DNA of 64,000 bases. Source: Sycon ciliatum. Its lineage: Eukaryota > Porifera > Calcarea > Leucosolenida > Sycettidae. Below, one piece after another: positions 45,502 to 57,994 of this stretch. Under the pieces are notes generated by a model that had not been told where the DNA came from, made no database searches, and saw nothing but the letters and a program-made list of their open reading frames with translations. Position numbers and translations under genes: made by a program. Within the stretch, counting starts at the first letter, position 1, and the number at the start of each line of letters is the position of its first letter. The DNA lies in NCBI RefSeq assembly GCF_964019385.1, contig NC_088654.1:27990131-28054130 (forward strand). Reading direction: 5' to 3'.

Positions 45502-46309
45502 TATAAGCCTATGTGACTGTGACCAGCCGCATGCACATTGCACAGTAGCACTAACTTGTATGTATGATGATCTTCCTGCCTCCTCGCACATGCACATGAC
45601 ATGTCACACTTGATTTATCGTGTGTAAGAAATATCGGAAATAAGAATAGAAAGTCGTTTTTCAAACACCCACGCTATAACCGATACCTACTGTACATGCA
45701 TAACGTCTGAAAAAATTGTTGCACGGTCCCTGCTGGGAAAGAAAAGGCACCATAGTTTAGAGTGGTTGATTACTAAGATTAGGCATGTAGTTATGGGCAG
45801 GCTTTTCCTTCACCACTCCTAAAACTGCATGTATAGAAACCTATCAACTGCATTATCAACCTATTTACCTTTCTTCTGTAGCCAACTTCGAAAAATCCTT
45901 ACTGCTTTTGCACTGTTCAATAGCAGCAGTTAATCTCTGAAGTGTCTCTGCTTTCATTCTGGCATTCGCATCCGTTGGCACAGAAAATGATGGAAACTCC
46001 AAAACTCGGTGAGTAGTCGCTGTTGCTATGCAGCCTTTCTTTTTTGAACCTGGACATTATTACAGCAATTGACATGTACAGAAGAGCATGATTTCGCGAC
46101 TTTGCAGAGTCTGCAGAGAGATGTTATGATTACATAGGGGAAGAGGCCGGACCCTTCCACTAGAACGACATAAAAGCGTCAAAGATGAGTTTGGACGCTT
46201 CTTGCAGCTTCATTATATTGTAATGAATAAATATGTTGTGCACTAACAGGCACATCTCAAATTGCAAACAGTTTTTTACAGTTTAGTAACAATTCTGTAT
46301 TCACTCAAC

Positions 46310-46333
46310 GTTTCAGTCTATGACCATCATCAG
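46310..46333 (-). ncRNA. Hammerhead-like core in intron (candidate)
   Basis: Minus strand CTGATGA and GAAAC flank GGTC-ATA-GACT, a four-bp stem with one G-U pair. Same motif as 9456-9483, with different stem bases but preserved pairing. Confidence 0.35.
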
Positions 46334-46785
46334 GAACGAGGAAATGACGGCTGGGGCCTGTTATAGTCCCTCAATTACTCTTGGGGGTTATGTACTCTTG
46401 ATTATATCCATACACATTCGCAACACTCTCCAACCGGTCTCTGGGCTACACCAACCACTAAAAGAAAAAAGCTAAAGTCATCCAAATGTTCGGGCAATCT
46501 TCAGGACGACCGTTCGGAGAGTGTTCAAGTGTCATGGCCAGTTAATGAGCGCAGGGATGTGACACAAGGTAGCAATGGCTCCAATATACCTTGAAGAGAG
46601 AGCCGCCTTGATATCTTCTCATGGCTGGGATTCGAGGAAGCCTGGTCCGCAGGTGACCGCGTTGCGTCGCTTGTGTCCGTAGGCTACGAAGAAAGAGAAC
46701 AACAAAAGTCCAGCCAGATGATGGCATGGCACACTACACTACAGAATGATGCACACAGGATACGCAGGGCAAAGCAGCTGATACC

Positions 46786-47510
46786 ATTGATTTGATTGAT
46801 TGATTGATTTTATTTTACTTCGCAAGTTCAAACGGGTTCCTGGCCCAGTTATATGAAAGCGAAGGATAGAATTTGCCAAAATCCTAATGAGCAAAAGCAT
46901 AGGCAATATTATCATAGAAGTGGAGTACCGTAAAGTACCGCCAGAGCGCCCCACCATCTCATCCTTTCGTGGTCGTATTGTGGAGGTGGTCTGCTGTCTG
47001 TAGGTCATACGACATGAACCTTGTACACATATTGCACGTTTTGCAGTCTATCCGTACCTTCAAGAGGGCACAAGCTCCACATAAAAACCGGCCAAGTGTG
47101 ACCTTAGTACACTAAGATTCTCACATCGTACACACTTCGTTGCACTCTGCAATACGATTTTCCTTTCTCTGGCTGTAAAATCAAGGTGGGGCGCTCTCGC
47201 GAGACGGGGCGCTCTGGCGGTACTTTACGGTACTATGCGAGCGAGAATACTGAGAAGAAAGGAACATGTCAAAACCTGACGAAACACAACCTATTTCAGG
47301 CATACATAAGGAAGGCAGGCTAGCTTAAAATCTTGCAATCTGGATACGGTGCGCACCTCTCTAGGCAAACTGTTCCACAGCAATGCTCCTGTGGTGGCGA
47401 ATCTCGTTTGGCCACACCGACTGCGAGCTGGCTGGCTGAGCAGACCATTGGCATGCTGATGGCGCGTACTTCTTCCGCTGCATGCTGCTGGTTGTACATT
47501 CTTCATTTCG
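46786..47510 (-). mobile_element. LINE 3' fragment (CR1-like) with AATC tail
   Basis: The frame 47291-47506 ends an RT protein (GALLWNSLPREVRTVSRLQDF, typical of CR1/jockey C-termini). The 3' UTR follows, split by a MITE, and ends in (GATT)n/(AATC)n at 46786-46808. Confidence 0.75.
46928..47230. mobile_element. MITE nested in the LINE fragment
   Basis: Perfect inverted ends CCGTAAAGTACCGCCAGAGC with TA on both sides. The CCGTA start is shared with 39155-39969. Confidence 0.85.
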
Positions 47511-47637
47511 TTTTCCCATCCTTCACGCCACCCCCTCGGTCAGAATCGAACTTAGGCTGTGTTTACATGAGAAATTTCAACCCGGAACTCGACCCGGGTT
47601 GAAAGTCTGTACGATAGACAAAAGAGGTGAGCGTTTA

Positions 47638-48524
47638 GGCCTCGGTCACACTACGGCAAAAATGCTGCGTCAGCGTCAGAATCATGAGCTTTTCCATGGC
47701 AACTGACGCAACGCGGGAAGTTTGAGCGTCAGACGCTGCTGCGTCTGACGTGGGGAAATCGGCTGCGTTGCCGCTGGTGGGAGTGACGCTTGGCGGAAAA
47801 ACAGTGTCTTTCAAGTAAAATTAGTTTCAAGACATTTGTCTTTGCTTGAGTTGAGCAGTTATTCGACATTCGTCTGTTCAAGGTTTGTTTTGTTCCCTCT
47901 TTTTGTTCGAGATGAGTCCGTGGACCTACGAGGCCGAGGCTGCTCTGCTCCGAACCTGGCGGAAGAGCGAGGCGTTTTCTGAGAAGAAAATGATGTCGAG
48001 AAAGGACCAGTTGTTTGAGTGGGTCATCGGCCAACTGGAGCCTGTTGACTTGTGAGTGTTGTGTTGTCGTCAAGAGCCCCAAAAAGGACAACCAGTATGA
48101 CGAAGTCAGGAGAAACACAGCTGCGATGCGGACTTTTCTTGCCTGATCAATGACACTACAACTGAAAATGGCTTCAAATTCGGAAAGAAACAACAACGAT
48201 CGTGCACGCGTGGACCTACATGTAGTACCAAGAGTACATAACCCACTCTTGGTAGTACCTTTCGTCTTCTTGTAATCCAAAATCAATGAAAAATTCGAAA
48301 ACTTTGTCCGACAATTTTTTTGTATAATAAGCAAAAGGCCGGTTTCCGTGAGAATCCGTGTCGTCATTGAGTTTTCCTGGTGGTTTTGTGACGTAGACAA
48401 ATGCGTCAAGCCGCGGCAGTCATGAGCTGCAAAAAAACAAAACACTGTGTGACCCCACGTCTCCGTCAAGTGCTGCGGCTTGACGCTGCGTCCAGCTTCA
48501 AACTGCCGTAGTGTGACCGAGGCC
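47638..48524. mobile_element. Harbinger-like MITE, inner
   Basis: Ends GGCCTCGGTCACACTACGGC inverted, flanked by TTA at 47635-47637 and 48525-48527. Inserted into the outer element. Relative of 12472-13085. Confidence 0.85.
47912..48055 (+). CDS. Myb/SANT-like first exon remnant inside the inner element
   Basis: A 47-codon frame (MSPWTYEAEAALLRTWRKSE..., KDQLFEWVIGQL) resembles the start of Myb/SANT-like domains. PIF/Harbinger elements encode such a protein beside the transposase. TTGTGAGT, a good splice donor, overlaps the stop, so this may be exon 1 of the lost protein. Confidence 0.5.
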   Translation: MSPWTYEAEAALLRTWRKSEAFSEKKMMSRKDQLFEWVIGQLEPVDL

Positions 48525-49609
48525 TTACATGAAGACAGTTGACCAGGGTCAAATACTGATATGCCGCCAAAAGTCCACTTCTACAGTCCTGTATGGTCAC
48601 GTGAATCCGTTCGCGCGAAATTTGCATCTGCAGTGCTGTTCAAACCTGGCGCGAGATACGCACAGAAGTACGTTTGTACGATTTTCTTGACCCGGATTGA
48701 TTTCAACCCACCCCTTGGGGGGAGGGTTGATTTCCCCAAGGGGAGGGTTGAAATCAACCCGGGGCGAAATTTCAACCCGGGTCAAGCGCAATGCGTCATG
48801 TAAACGCGCCATTCATTTTGTGTACATGGCGGGTTGAAATCTGACCCGGGTTGAAACGCTTCATGTAAACACAGCCTTATTGCTCTGGGGAATAGGTAAA
48901 TACACACGGAGCAGCGTATGGCATACAAACATGTACAGACAGACTAATAATATAATTTTCATATTATAACCCCCGACGACACCGACCTGTTTAGCTTCAT
49001 GGCATCTTTCCTTCCCGAACTGACACTCTTGCCGGCCGAGCACGCAGAAGGGGACTCCATGGAAATCAATAGGGACACACATTCGGTGATGCTGCCAGAC
49101 ATGTCGAAGGTCCTTGGCCGCGAGGATATCGATGGCACTGGAAGACAATGAACACAAGGTGACCACATATACAGTCCGCATACTGCTATTTTCGGTTGCG
49201 CTCACCTTCCCCTCCTTATGTTATTTCTATAACAATTTCGGTAAGTGTAATTCCGACACACGCGGGAAGTAGTTTTACACTTGCGGTCAATTTCCGGACC
49301 ACATTGACAACTGCACAACTTGACATCGTAAGGACATTCAGCAGACTACACGTTATAGCTCACCTTCCAAGGAAGCCCTTCATCGTACTCCTGACCACAA
49401 AGTTTTCCGGTGGCAATTGCTCCTTTAAAAATGCTTCCAGCTCCTCCCTGGAGGCAAAGATTTTGCTGTCGGAGCATGGCGTGCAGCCCACTTCTTCCTC
49501 CACTTCCATCGCCTACTGTCCTTCTCTTACTACAATCAACAGTACATAATGTACTCTTGCACAATTATTGTAAACAAACAAACACTAGTGGCTAAAATCT
49601 GTGACAGGC

Positions 49610-49682
49610 GAAAATGAGAATGCACGCAGCCAAGACTAGGCCATCATCTCCTTCATCCATCATCCTGGGGACTTTCAAAATT
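49610..49682 (+). repeat. Dispersed repeat (GCGAAAATGAGAATGC...)
   Basis: About 70 bp repeated at 57738-57806 with few changes. Confidence 0.75.
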
Positions 49683-49949
49683 TTTTAAATAATAATAACA
49701 ATTACCCAATGCTGTAGACAGCAAGCAAGCTGACTGTGCGTTTGTAATCTCAACAGCCCTCCGACCTGTGCTTATAATGTTGTGACTGTACTTCCAGCAC
49801 ACACTAAACTCTGTACTAATAGGAACGTGCAGCACCTGCAGGTCACAATGCCATCAGTGCTAGTTTTAGTGTATTCTGTGGTTTGGATGATTACAAGTTA
49901 GTTGCGTCTCTAGTACACATTGCATAAGCATAATAATCAGGGTGATAAT

Positions 49950-49987
49950 CAGGGAGTCGTAAAATACCGGTATTTTACGACTCCCTG
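49950..49987. repeat. Perfect 38-bp palindrome
   Basis: Two 19-bp arms with no spacer (centre ATACCGGTAT); its 12-bp ends equal those of 18940-18970. Confidence 0.9.
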
Positions 49988-50136
49988 GTGATAATCCTAG
50001 GCTACATACTGTGGTGGGGCCATTGATGGTACGTTCACGAAGATCACCAAGCCTGACAGGTTTGGTGATCTCTTTTGGTGCTACAAACAATTCTCTGCTG
50101 TTTTGCTCTTTGTTTGCGTAGATAGTCGCGGCCTAG

Positions 50137-50650
50137 TTCACGTTTGTGGATGTAGCTGCACCAGGCTCTGTTGCAGATGCTGCTGTTTTTAATACAGTTC
50201 AACTAAGCCAAATTGCTTGGTGGAGAATGGCTCAATTATCGCACATGGACATGTGGGAATGCTGACATTCGCCCGTATGTTGTTGGAGATAGTGCCTTTG
50301 GCCTGAGTCCTTGTGTAATGAAAATTTACAGTGACCCCAATCTAGCGCCAGCTCAAGCAAGTTTGAACTATGCTCCAATAAGGACACGGCGTGTAGTGGA
50401 GTGTGCTATAGGGAAGTTGAAAGAGAGGTTCCGTGTCGTTGCTGAGAGCCACAGCAAGGATCCAAAGTTAGTAAGCAAGGTCAACATGCTGTGCTGTGCA
50501 ATGCACAATATCATTGAGCGCAAGGAAACGGCCTACCTTCCTCACTATCCCAACTATGCACCGCAGCCTCTAGTTGCAATGAATCCATCTGCTGCTACTC
50601 TATTTGTGCATGGTCAATGCTCCCCACCTCGCTTACCCCGCACACAGATA
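50137..50650 (+). pseudogene. PIF/Harbinger transposase fragment (DDE_Tnp_4 type)
   Basis: The first part (FTFVDVAAPGSVADAAVF) and the second part (GDSAFGL, RTRRVVECAIGKLKERFR, CCAMHNIIE) correspond to consecutive parts of HARBI1-like DDE transposases but lie in different frames, shifting near 50210. The N-terminal half is not seen. It could be the remains of the enzyme that mobilised the TTA-flanked MITEs nearby. Confidence 0.75.
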
Positions 50651-52667
50651 CACAAACACGCGGATGCACACGGCACACATACGCACATGCACACGACACA
50701 AACAGGAAATTATTCATGTAAAATGCCATGCAAAGCAGTGGCCACCGTACTTCAGGAAGTCAGTTGTGGAACAAAATAATTCAACTACAACGTGTAGACA
50801 AGCTGACGGCCAAAGCACATTATAGCAAACATGACATTTGCCCAAGGATTGCAGTTTGCAGACCACGCCATGAAAGCAGCGAATACAGAATGTAATATCA
50901 TACAAAGTGACAAGCAAAGAAGTGGCCACCATACACCAGAGACTTGCAGAAAGTCACATATCCAACAGATAGAAAAGTGAACAGCAATCTGGTACAGCCC
51001 ACACAAGACAAAGCTGACCTGATACTTGTCCCAGGATCGCAAGTGGCAGATCCTTTTCGATGCATAACATGCAGGTGTACGTTACACGCATGGACAAAAT
51101 CTGACCGTGTCGCCAGCATACAATGTCATCACATGTATACCCCACAAGTTACACACATGCACAGTAGAAGCACAATGAAAGCAATGGAAAAGTACGATGT
51201 GGTTGCTGAAGCATCTTCGCACTTCAAATTCAGACTTCAATGTGGTCGTCACGAGATGATATACCTGCAAGATACAAGTGATGCAGAAAGAAAGCAGAAG
51301 GTCATGAGGTAGGCTATGAGACACCACAAACGGGTCACCTACATGTATGTTCAGGGCTAGTGCACTCGCACGCAGAATTATCATAATCGAGCATTTCCCA
51401 AACTGAGAAGTGCAAGGAAATCCACTTGCATGCACAGGAGCAATTTTGCCGCTGGTGTGATGCGCAATTCGAGACAATCTGCGATGCTGCGTGCTCACCT
51501 CTGATGCCGATTACTTCCTTGCTTAGACCGGCCCGGTCTGCTCTCCCTTCACTCTCTTCTAAATCCTACTTGGAGCAGTAAGGCTGTGTCACTGCTCCTA
51601 CTAATCATCCAGTTAGGTTGTGGTCATTGTTGTGAAAGCAATATCATCGTCATTGTGGTAATAACATACGTTTTTGCACAGCGGCTGGCGCTAGAACGTG
51701 CAGCAAGCAGCACGCTTGTACTTCGGATTTTGCGATTTTTTCGAGGGCAATGGCTTCCTTTTTGCTTTAGCTACCTACGAAGTACGACCAAAAAATCTAT
51801 GAGAAGTATTTTTGGAGCTGGAGTACGAGTGGGGTTGTCTGATAAGTGCTAGGAGAACCCTCCTTTGTGGCTGTAGAGCGCTAAAACGTGCCCTGTTGGC
51901 CGACATATCCGAATTTTTTTCTCCCGGGGGACACCCCCGTTGTACCACTCCCAACCGCCCTGTGACGCCCCTGTCATTGTAGCTTACCTGCTGTCTTTCT
52001 TGGAGATGCAGTAGCAGCTGAGGACTTGCATACAATCTCTGTTTCAACTGCAACTATTTCCACAATGTTGCCAGGTATTGGTGCGGGCGACACACGCAGA
52101 TTCTACACACGCAGAAGGAAAGAACACACCATGAACATATACCTGTTACTACATGTACATGTACATGTTGCCACTGTCAAATATTCCACAGGCAGATGGT
52201 GGGGATGGAGAGGAGAGCAACATCAGCAACAGCAGAAGCAGCAGCAGCAATAGCAGCAGCAGCAGTACCACACAGCAATTCACCACACCATACCTCAGAT
52301 TGTATTCCCGGTATGAGCATAAAATGTCCAGTGGCCTTGTCCTCGCGAAACCGGCTTTCAAACTAGTTCAACAGAATCTACAGCGCACGTTGCACAGGAG
52401 AATTCATACTCATTCAACAGAATATACAGCATACATTGCACAGGAAAATGCTTGTACATTGCAGAGGAGAATACTGGCTTTCATACTCGTTCAATAGAAT
52501 CTACGGTGTACATTTGACAAGAGAATACAAGGCATAACGATTAAGCAAATCTACGCCAATAGTTATGTATGTCCCTGAAGATAGGCTACTGTAAAACCGG
52601 AAAATTTCGGTGGAGATTTATTTTCGGTAACTTCGGTTTTACCCACACATCACACACGACAACTTAC
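50651..52667. other. No gene recognised
   Basis: Includes a diverged repeat of AGTGGCCACC at 50740 and 50920, a CAG-rich run at 52215-52270, and a hAT-like end (minus strand CAGGGGCG) at about 51975. No supportable exon. Confidence 0.4.
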
Positions 52668-52987
52668 CTCCACGGTCGACATGAGCTCCCCAGGATCCCC
52701 CAGCTCCTCGGGACACACTCTCACCATCGTCGTGGAAACGTTCAGCTCGGCCAGCAGCCGTCGCAAGCCATCAATCTCATACGAGCTGAGACAGGCCATG
52801 TCCGAGAGCAGGCAGGACGGCGGTGATGGAGGTGGCTTGCCGCCTTGTGAGCTGTTCCCATCTCCTGACGAAGCAGCAGCAGCAGCAGCTGCCGCCGTCG
52901 CTGGCGACTGGGCTGCAGTGTCATCCGTTGACAGCAGTGGGATCTCGGCGCATGCGGGCGCAGGAGAGCGCTTCGCTGCGTCCGTAT
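52668..52987 (-). CDS. KDM2-like gene, exon after the JmjC domain
   Basis: Acceptor CTGACAG before 52987, donor GTAAGT below 52668. Encodes a Ser/Pro/Ala-rich linker with an alanine run (CTG/GCT repeat), then SSYEIDGLRRLLAELN and CPEELGDPGELM, matching the helical segment after the JmjC domain of KDM2/PHF8 proteins. The start phase does not fit the end of exon 54293-54408, so at least one exon between them is missing. Confidence 0.65.
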
Positions 52988-53994
52988 CTGTCAGCGATCA
53001 GACAATCAGAATATACAAGCCCATATTTAGGCATAGGATAGCTGCCGTGAACAGCACTCAACCGGCAACACCCAACAACAAGAGTACTGTAATTTCACAA
53101 ATTGTTGGTGTACTTTTTTTTCGGTACGTTTGGTGGGTCTGTTTCATACCTAAAGTTTCAATACACCGAACAGACACTAACACACGTAATCCAATAGGGA
53201 GCTGCTTCTCTGTACCTAAAAGTTCTGTTCGCCTAACCTGGCCTTTTGCCCTCATACTGAAAAATAGTGAGCACCTAAAATTTCTGAAATTAGAGTATAT
53301 AACCCCCGAAGAGTGTGAAACTCCCGCACACCCTGCTGTCACCACAGAATTTCAAGTTGACGTCATTTTTATGATGCAATGTTCCACGCACCAGTGATTA
53401 TTACGACATGTGTACGGCGAATCAACGCATCACACGTTTTTCTTTGCACTAATCTGTACAAGGTCTAATGGGGCTTTGTCCACCACAGATTCCGAATACG
53501 TCTGATAAATTGTGATAATACGTGTACTGTGCAGCCTCTTCCCTTGTAAGAATAAGATCCTGTGCTTTGACACAAGAGTACATGGGGTTATGTAATCTTG
53601 CTTGACAGGATAACTACATATTTATGTTTGGATACTCCGAAGTGCAGTGATCCTGTTTTCTATTATTGTTGATGATGGTACAAACATAAATATTGCATAT
53701 ACACATCTTCGATATTGAGCTTTTATTAGAGAGGTTAAGATTCACGTTATTTCTGACGTGACGCGAAAGTTCAGCTCGCGTTATTTGGCTGGCACGTCTA
53801 AAAACAACGCGAATGACCCGCAGCTCACGTCGAAATCACATCGACAAAGGACATAGCAGCAGAGACAGAATACTTTCTCGTTCTCAGGAAAATAAATTCA
53901 ACAGCCACGGCCACATGGAGATCGTTTCCCCACATTTTGTATTTTTAAGACACAGAGGGAGTCATAGTGGTACAAAGTGAAGTGTACGGAGATG

Positions 53995-54020
53995 GAGAGA
54001 GAGAGATGGAGAGAGAGAGA

Positions 54021-54083
<63 letters not shown>

Positions 54084-54115
54084 ACACACACACACACACA
54101 CACAGACAGAGGCAT
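53995..54115 (+). repeat. GA then CA microsatellite
   Basis: About 75 bp GA-rich followed by CA repeats. Confidence 0.95.
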
Positions 54116-54265
54116 AGAGAGACAGAGACACATACACACACACGGTTCCACGGCAACATCGATGAACGACGTATGAGCATAACAAAACAGAAACCTTCAT
54201 GCACAACTCCAAGCCTTGGAAAGCTCACACAAGGCATTGCCGTGGTAGAGTTGTAGAAGATATCA

Positions 54266-54780
<515 letters not shown>

Positions 54781-55080
54781 CCAGCAACAACAACAGCAGC
54801 TCCATCAGTAAGCCAGCAACAGGAACAGCACAAGTAACAGCAGTAGACCAGCAACAGCAACAGCCACACAATCAGTAAGCCAACAACAACAGTAGACCAG
54901 CAACAGCAGCGCCAGCACAACCACCAGCAGTAGGGCAGCCAGCAACAGCAACAGCAACAGCAGCAGCACAAGCACCAGCAATAGGGCAGCTACACCTGTA
55001 GTACTATCAACAGTACCAGCAGTCGGCCAGTAACAGCAACACCGGCGGCAGCAGCACCATCAACAAGAACAAACAAAACA
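54781..55080 (+). repeat. CAG/CAA-rich low complexity
   Basis: Irregular CAG, CAA and CCAGCA triplets fill the position where the JmjC iron-binding exon should be. No HxD-coding sequence is found on either strand. Confidence 0.8.
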
Positions 55081-55085
55081 CATAC

Positions 55086-55192
55086 TTTTGCACTTTGGGA
55101 TATTTCATGTCGACCAGTCGGTTGGTGGCCTCCTGCTGCAAAGCGCGCAATGTTTCCGACCACACCAAGTCCACCCAATCCAAATGACGTAC
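55086..55192 (-). CDS. KDM2-like gene, JmjC N-terminal exon
   Basis: Acceptor ATGCAG, donor GTATGT. Encodes VRHLDWVDLVW and VDMKYPKVQK, closely matching the start of the KDM2 JmjC domain. Joins the exon at 56116-56212 in phase; ends with two bases of a codon. Confidence 0.85.
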
Positions 55193-55271
55193 CTGCATGC
55201 AACAACAACAACAGCAACAACAACAACAACATCTCTTATTGGCGATGGTGCCATCGTGAGAATAAAGAATT

Positions 55272-55432
<161 letters not shown>

Positions 55433-55439
55433 GCAGCCG

Positions 55440-56029
55440 CAGCAAGCAAGCAGTAGGAAGAAGAAAAGACAAATGAGCAATTCCTACACGGTTGCGAATA
55501 CATACTATACAGCTTGTGATGGGGCATTGATAAACCAATAAAAACACATTGCACAAACCAATCAGGAATTAAAAATCCATACTTTCTCAAAACGAGCCTA
55601 AGCATGATCATGTATGACATGAGCCTCAAACGCCCACCAAACCCCCCAACACGGCATACAGGGGAGACAGTAGTGCAGTGGAGTGCTCAACTACAGTGCA
55701 CTCATTTCTCACGACTCCTATCTGGACCTCCAAGTTACGGGCATCTTGGTCTACGGGGAACCCTGTGAGTGAGTTTTAGTGGATATATTACTACTTTTCT
55801 ACCAATTTGTGGAAATACCAGGAGTGACGTAATATGCCAGATCTACGTGCCTTCCACATCAAGATGTACATAATTACGAACATTTCCAAATGAATGGCAG
55901 AGCCCCCGGTCCTGGACCGCCCGGATACAACAGATAAGAGTGTACTACATGTAACGTTACATGCATAGGATTGATTGATTGCAGCCTATATCAATCATAT
56001 CTTCTGAAAATTGTAGTCCAAGTTGCTGT
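55440..56029. other. Intron sequence without recognised features
   Basis: Nothing assignable on either strand. Confidence 0.4.
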
Positions 56030-56054
56030 CTGATGATCGGTTAAAACCGTGAAA
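56030..56054 (+). ncRNA. Hammerhead-like core (candidate), second family
   Basis: CTGATGA and GAAAG flank CGGTT-AA-AACCG, a perfect five-bp stem. GTCAGAGTTAC follows, as in the copy at 59324-59349. Confidence 0.35.
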
Positions 56055-56115
56055 GTCAGAGTTACAGCAGAAACGCTTTTGATCCTCTCAAGTGGATGTA
56101 GGATTGCTGACGTAC

Positions 56116-56212
56116 CAGACTGGGTGACTCCACTAGAGGCTCCAACTTAGTCTTGGTGAACTCCAGGCTAATGACGTTGTAGAGTTTGTCACGTTTCGCA
56201 TTCGTGTAGTAC
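56116..56212 (-). CDS. KDM2-like gene, exon preceding the JmjC domain
   Basis: Acceptor TGTGCAG, donor GTACGT. Encodes YYTNAKRDKLYNVISLEFTK and TKLEPLVESPSL, the conserved YNVISLEFS segment of KDM2/PHF8. Phase agrees with both neighbours. Confidence 0.85.
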
Positions 56213-56239
56213 CTGCACAAGAGAGTACACGGCATGCGC

Positions 56240-56284
<45 letters not shown>

Positions 56285-56355
56285 GCGTACACACACACAC
56301 ACGCACGCGTACACACACACACACGCACGCGTACACACAAACACACAAACACACA
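56240..56355 (+). repeat. CA microsatellite with ACGCACGCGT inserts
   Basis: CA repeats with three ACGCACGCGTAC interruptions in the intron. Confidence 0.95.
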
Positions 56356-56434
56356 ATGTAGCTCCACGTCTCTTGGAACCTAAAAAAACACCCAAAAGAC
56401 ACCATGCCACCAAGACTTGCACTGAAAGGCTTAC

Positions 56435-56531
56435 TTTGTAAAGTTTGCCATGCTCATGGTGGAGCCTTGTTGTGAGGACACATCCATGATGTCAATAGTA
56501 CGCCCACGCCTGCCCATCACCCAAAGACCCC
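56435..56531 (-). CDS. KDM2-like gene, most upstream exon seen
   Basis: Donor GTAAGC; encodes GRRGRTIDIMDVSSQQ and MSMANFTK, matching the region where KDM2 reads IDVMDVNTQ. Joins the next exon in phase. The 5' boundary is uncertain: the frame stays open to about 56570 and the proposed acceptor lacks a pyrimidine tract. First coding exons were not found. Confidence 0.65.
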
Positions 56532-56569
56532 CTAGCGATCTCACTGGCCCATTGCCCGCCATCCTCCTG

Positions 56570-57737
56570 GCACCTCCACCCATCTGCTGTACACTGCCTC
56601 CCCATCGCCTCTTTCCGCGCTTTCATGCTCACACCTGCCTGTTGCCCGCCACCCTCCTGGCACTTATACTGTCGCGCCGTGGCCCGCGCCAGCTGTTCTC
56701 CCCATACCTTACACCAGATTTAGCGCTAAATTTGTTTATGCTTGTGGCCCTATGTATTTATAAGCATACTGACTCACTGTTAGGTAGACCCGAGTATCAG
56801 TTGTCTGATGATTGCCTAACGGCACGAAACTCAAGAGTAACAACCAACCTGAACGTCCTCCGCTGAGTCTGCTATGATTTGAAAACTCCGTATGGCGGAA
56901 CCCAGATGCGCATGCAGTTTACGTAAGACTTTCCGTAGATCGACTACATTTTTTTAACTAACGTAATTACGTTATGCGCAACCTCTCTAATAAAGTACAG
57001 TGAGTGCTGGAAAATACTTCGACAACTGTGGACAGTCGGTTATAGGCGATTCACACGACAGCCACTTGCACGTTTTACGGCGAGTGATTTACGAGAAAAA
57101 GTGACTGTGTGGATTCACATGGCTGCACTCAACAGCGGGCACGTTTGCATTTTTGAATGATTCACCCACCAGTTGCCATGAGTATTTCAAATTTTCATAA
57201 CACGTGTACAATAATTATCACGGTGAAAAGAGCCGCGTAGAAAATCAAGTCTTGTTTTGCGCTTTTTGGTGTAAATATAGTTTACTGCTTGCCGCAGAGG
57301 GGCTGAGGGCTAGACCCACAGGACACTTCTGATCATAACTCACTAGACCTAGTCTTTCTTAAACTTGCATTCAGTTTCGGCGGGGACAATACCCCCGACA
57401 CACGACCAACACAATCTTTAACTGTCTTTGACGCCATCACAATATCTATGCAAACACGGCCTAACGGACAAAGTCAAACAAGCCGTGACCTGATGTTGAC
57501 ACAGCCTGGTCAGTATGGAGCTTGCATGTCGAGTCTGCAGTTAAGGAATTCATACCTCAAAAGTTGAAGCGAAATAACGTGAACAACAAACTGTGGTATA
57601 CTAGTAATGCGGGAAAATCAATAAATTAGAAAAATGTCACGTTCTGCGATCTGCACTGTGCAACCGATTCTCTCACCTTTCTTCCTCCAGCTATGCCTGT
57701 GACACCCTTTGTGAATCTGCGAAACACTAGTGGCAGG
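56570..57737. other. No gene recognised; MITE-like ends
   Basis: Contains a duplicated TTGCCCGCCA...CCTCCTGGCA (56555, 56642), a GTTATGCGCAACCTCTCTA end near 56990 and a TATAGGCGATTC end near 57041, each without a partner. Confidence 0.4.
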
Positions 57738-57806
57738 CCACGCGAAAATGAGAATGCGCGCAGCCAAGTTTAGGCCATCATCTCCTTCATCCATCATCCC
57801 GGCGGT
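57738..57806 (+). repeat. Dispersed repeat, second copy
   Basis: Matches 49610-49682. Confidence 0.75.
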
Positions 57807-57994
57807 AACTCCGCCCGTTCAATATCCAACACCAGTCCCCAGGAAAGAATAAGGCACGAGATTTCAAGTTCAAGGGCAAAGCTAAAGCCAATGAATGGCA
57901 CTGATTTTTGGAATTGTCGAGTAAATAATCGACGGTCAGATTCGACACACACGTGACACAGTTTGGGTCGCGCTCGTGTGTCGCGCTTCGCACT

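Larger units (their letters stand above)
47555..48876. mobile_element. Harbinger-like MITE, outer
   Basis: Ends GGCTGTGTTTACATGA are inverted, with TTA on both sides (47552-47554, 48877-48879). Internal AACCCGGGTT boxes sit near both ends. It carries a second element inside. Confidence 0.85.
41963..49509 (-). pseudogene. MULE-transposase-like multi-exon gene (nine exons) with one in-frame stop
   Basis: Exons on the minus strand, in order: 49364-49509 (ATG 49509), 48987-49137, 46590-46683, 45869-46049, 44349-44655, 43878-44004, 43407-43672, 42551-42693, 41963-42194. All junctions use AG acceptors and GT donors and the phases agree throughout, giving 549 codons. The protein matches an animal family with an RNase H-like MULE transposase core: IDATYRTTKY, EFFMTDYSEAEM and CDLHREQCWLR provide the conserved acidic positions. 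Codon 311 is TAG (43951-43953), inside exon six. The C-terminal part of the family was not found below 41963; the last donor (GTTTAT) is weak. Domesticated gene or old transposase copy are both possible. Confidence 0.75.

Noticed and set aside
52681..53397. A plus-strand 238-codon protein
   Set aside because: It is the shadow of the minus-strand KDM2-like exon (52668-52987), which has splice sites and family similarity.
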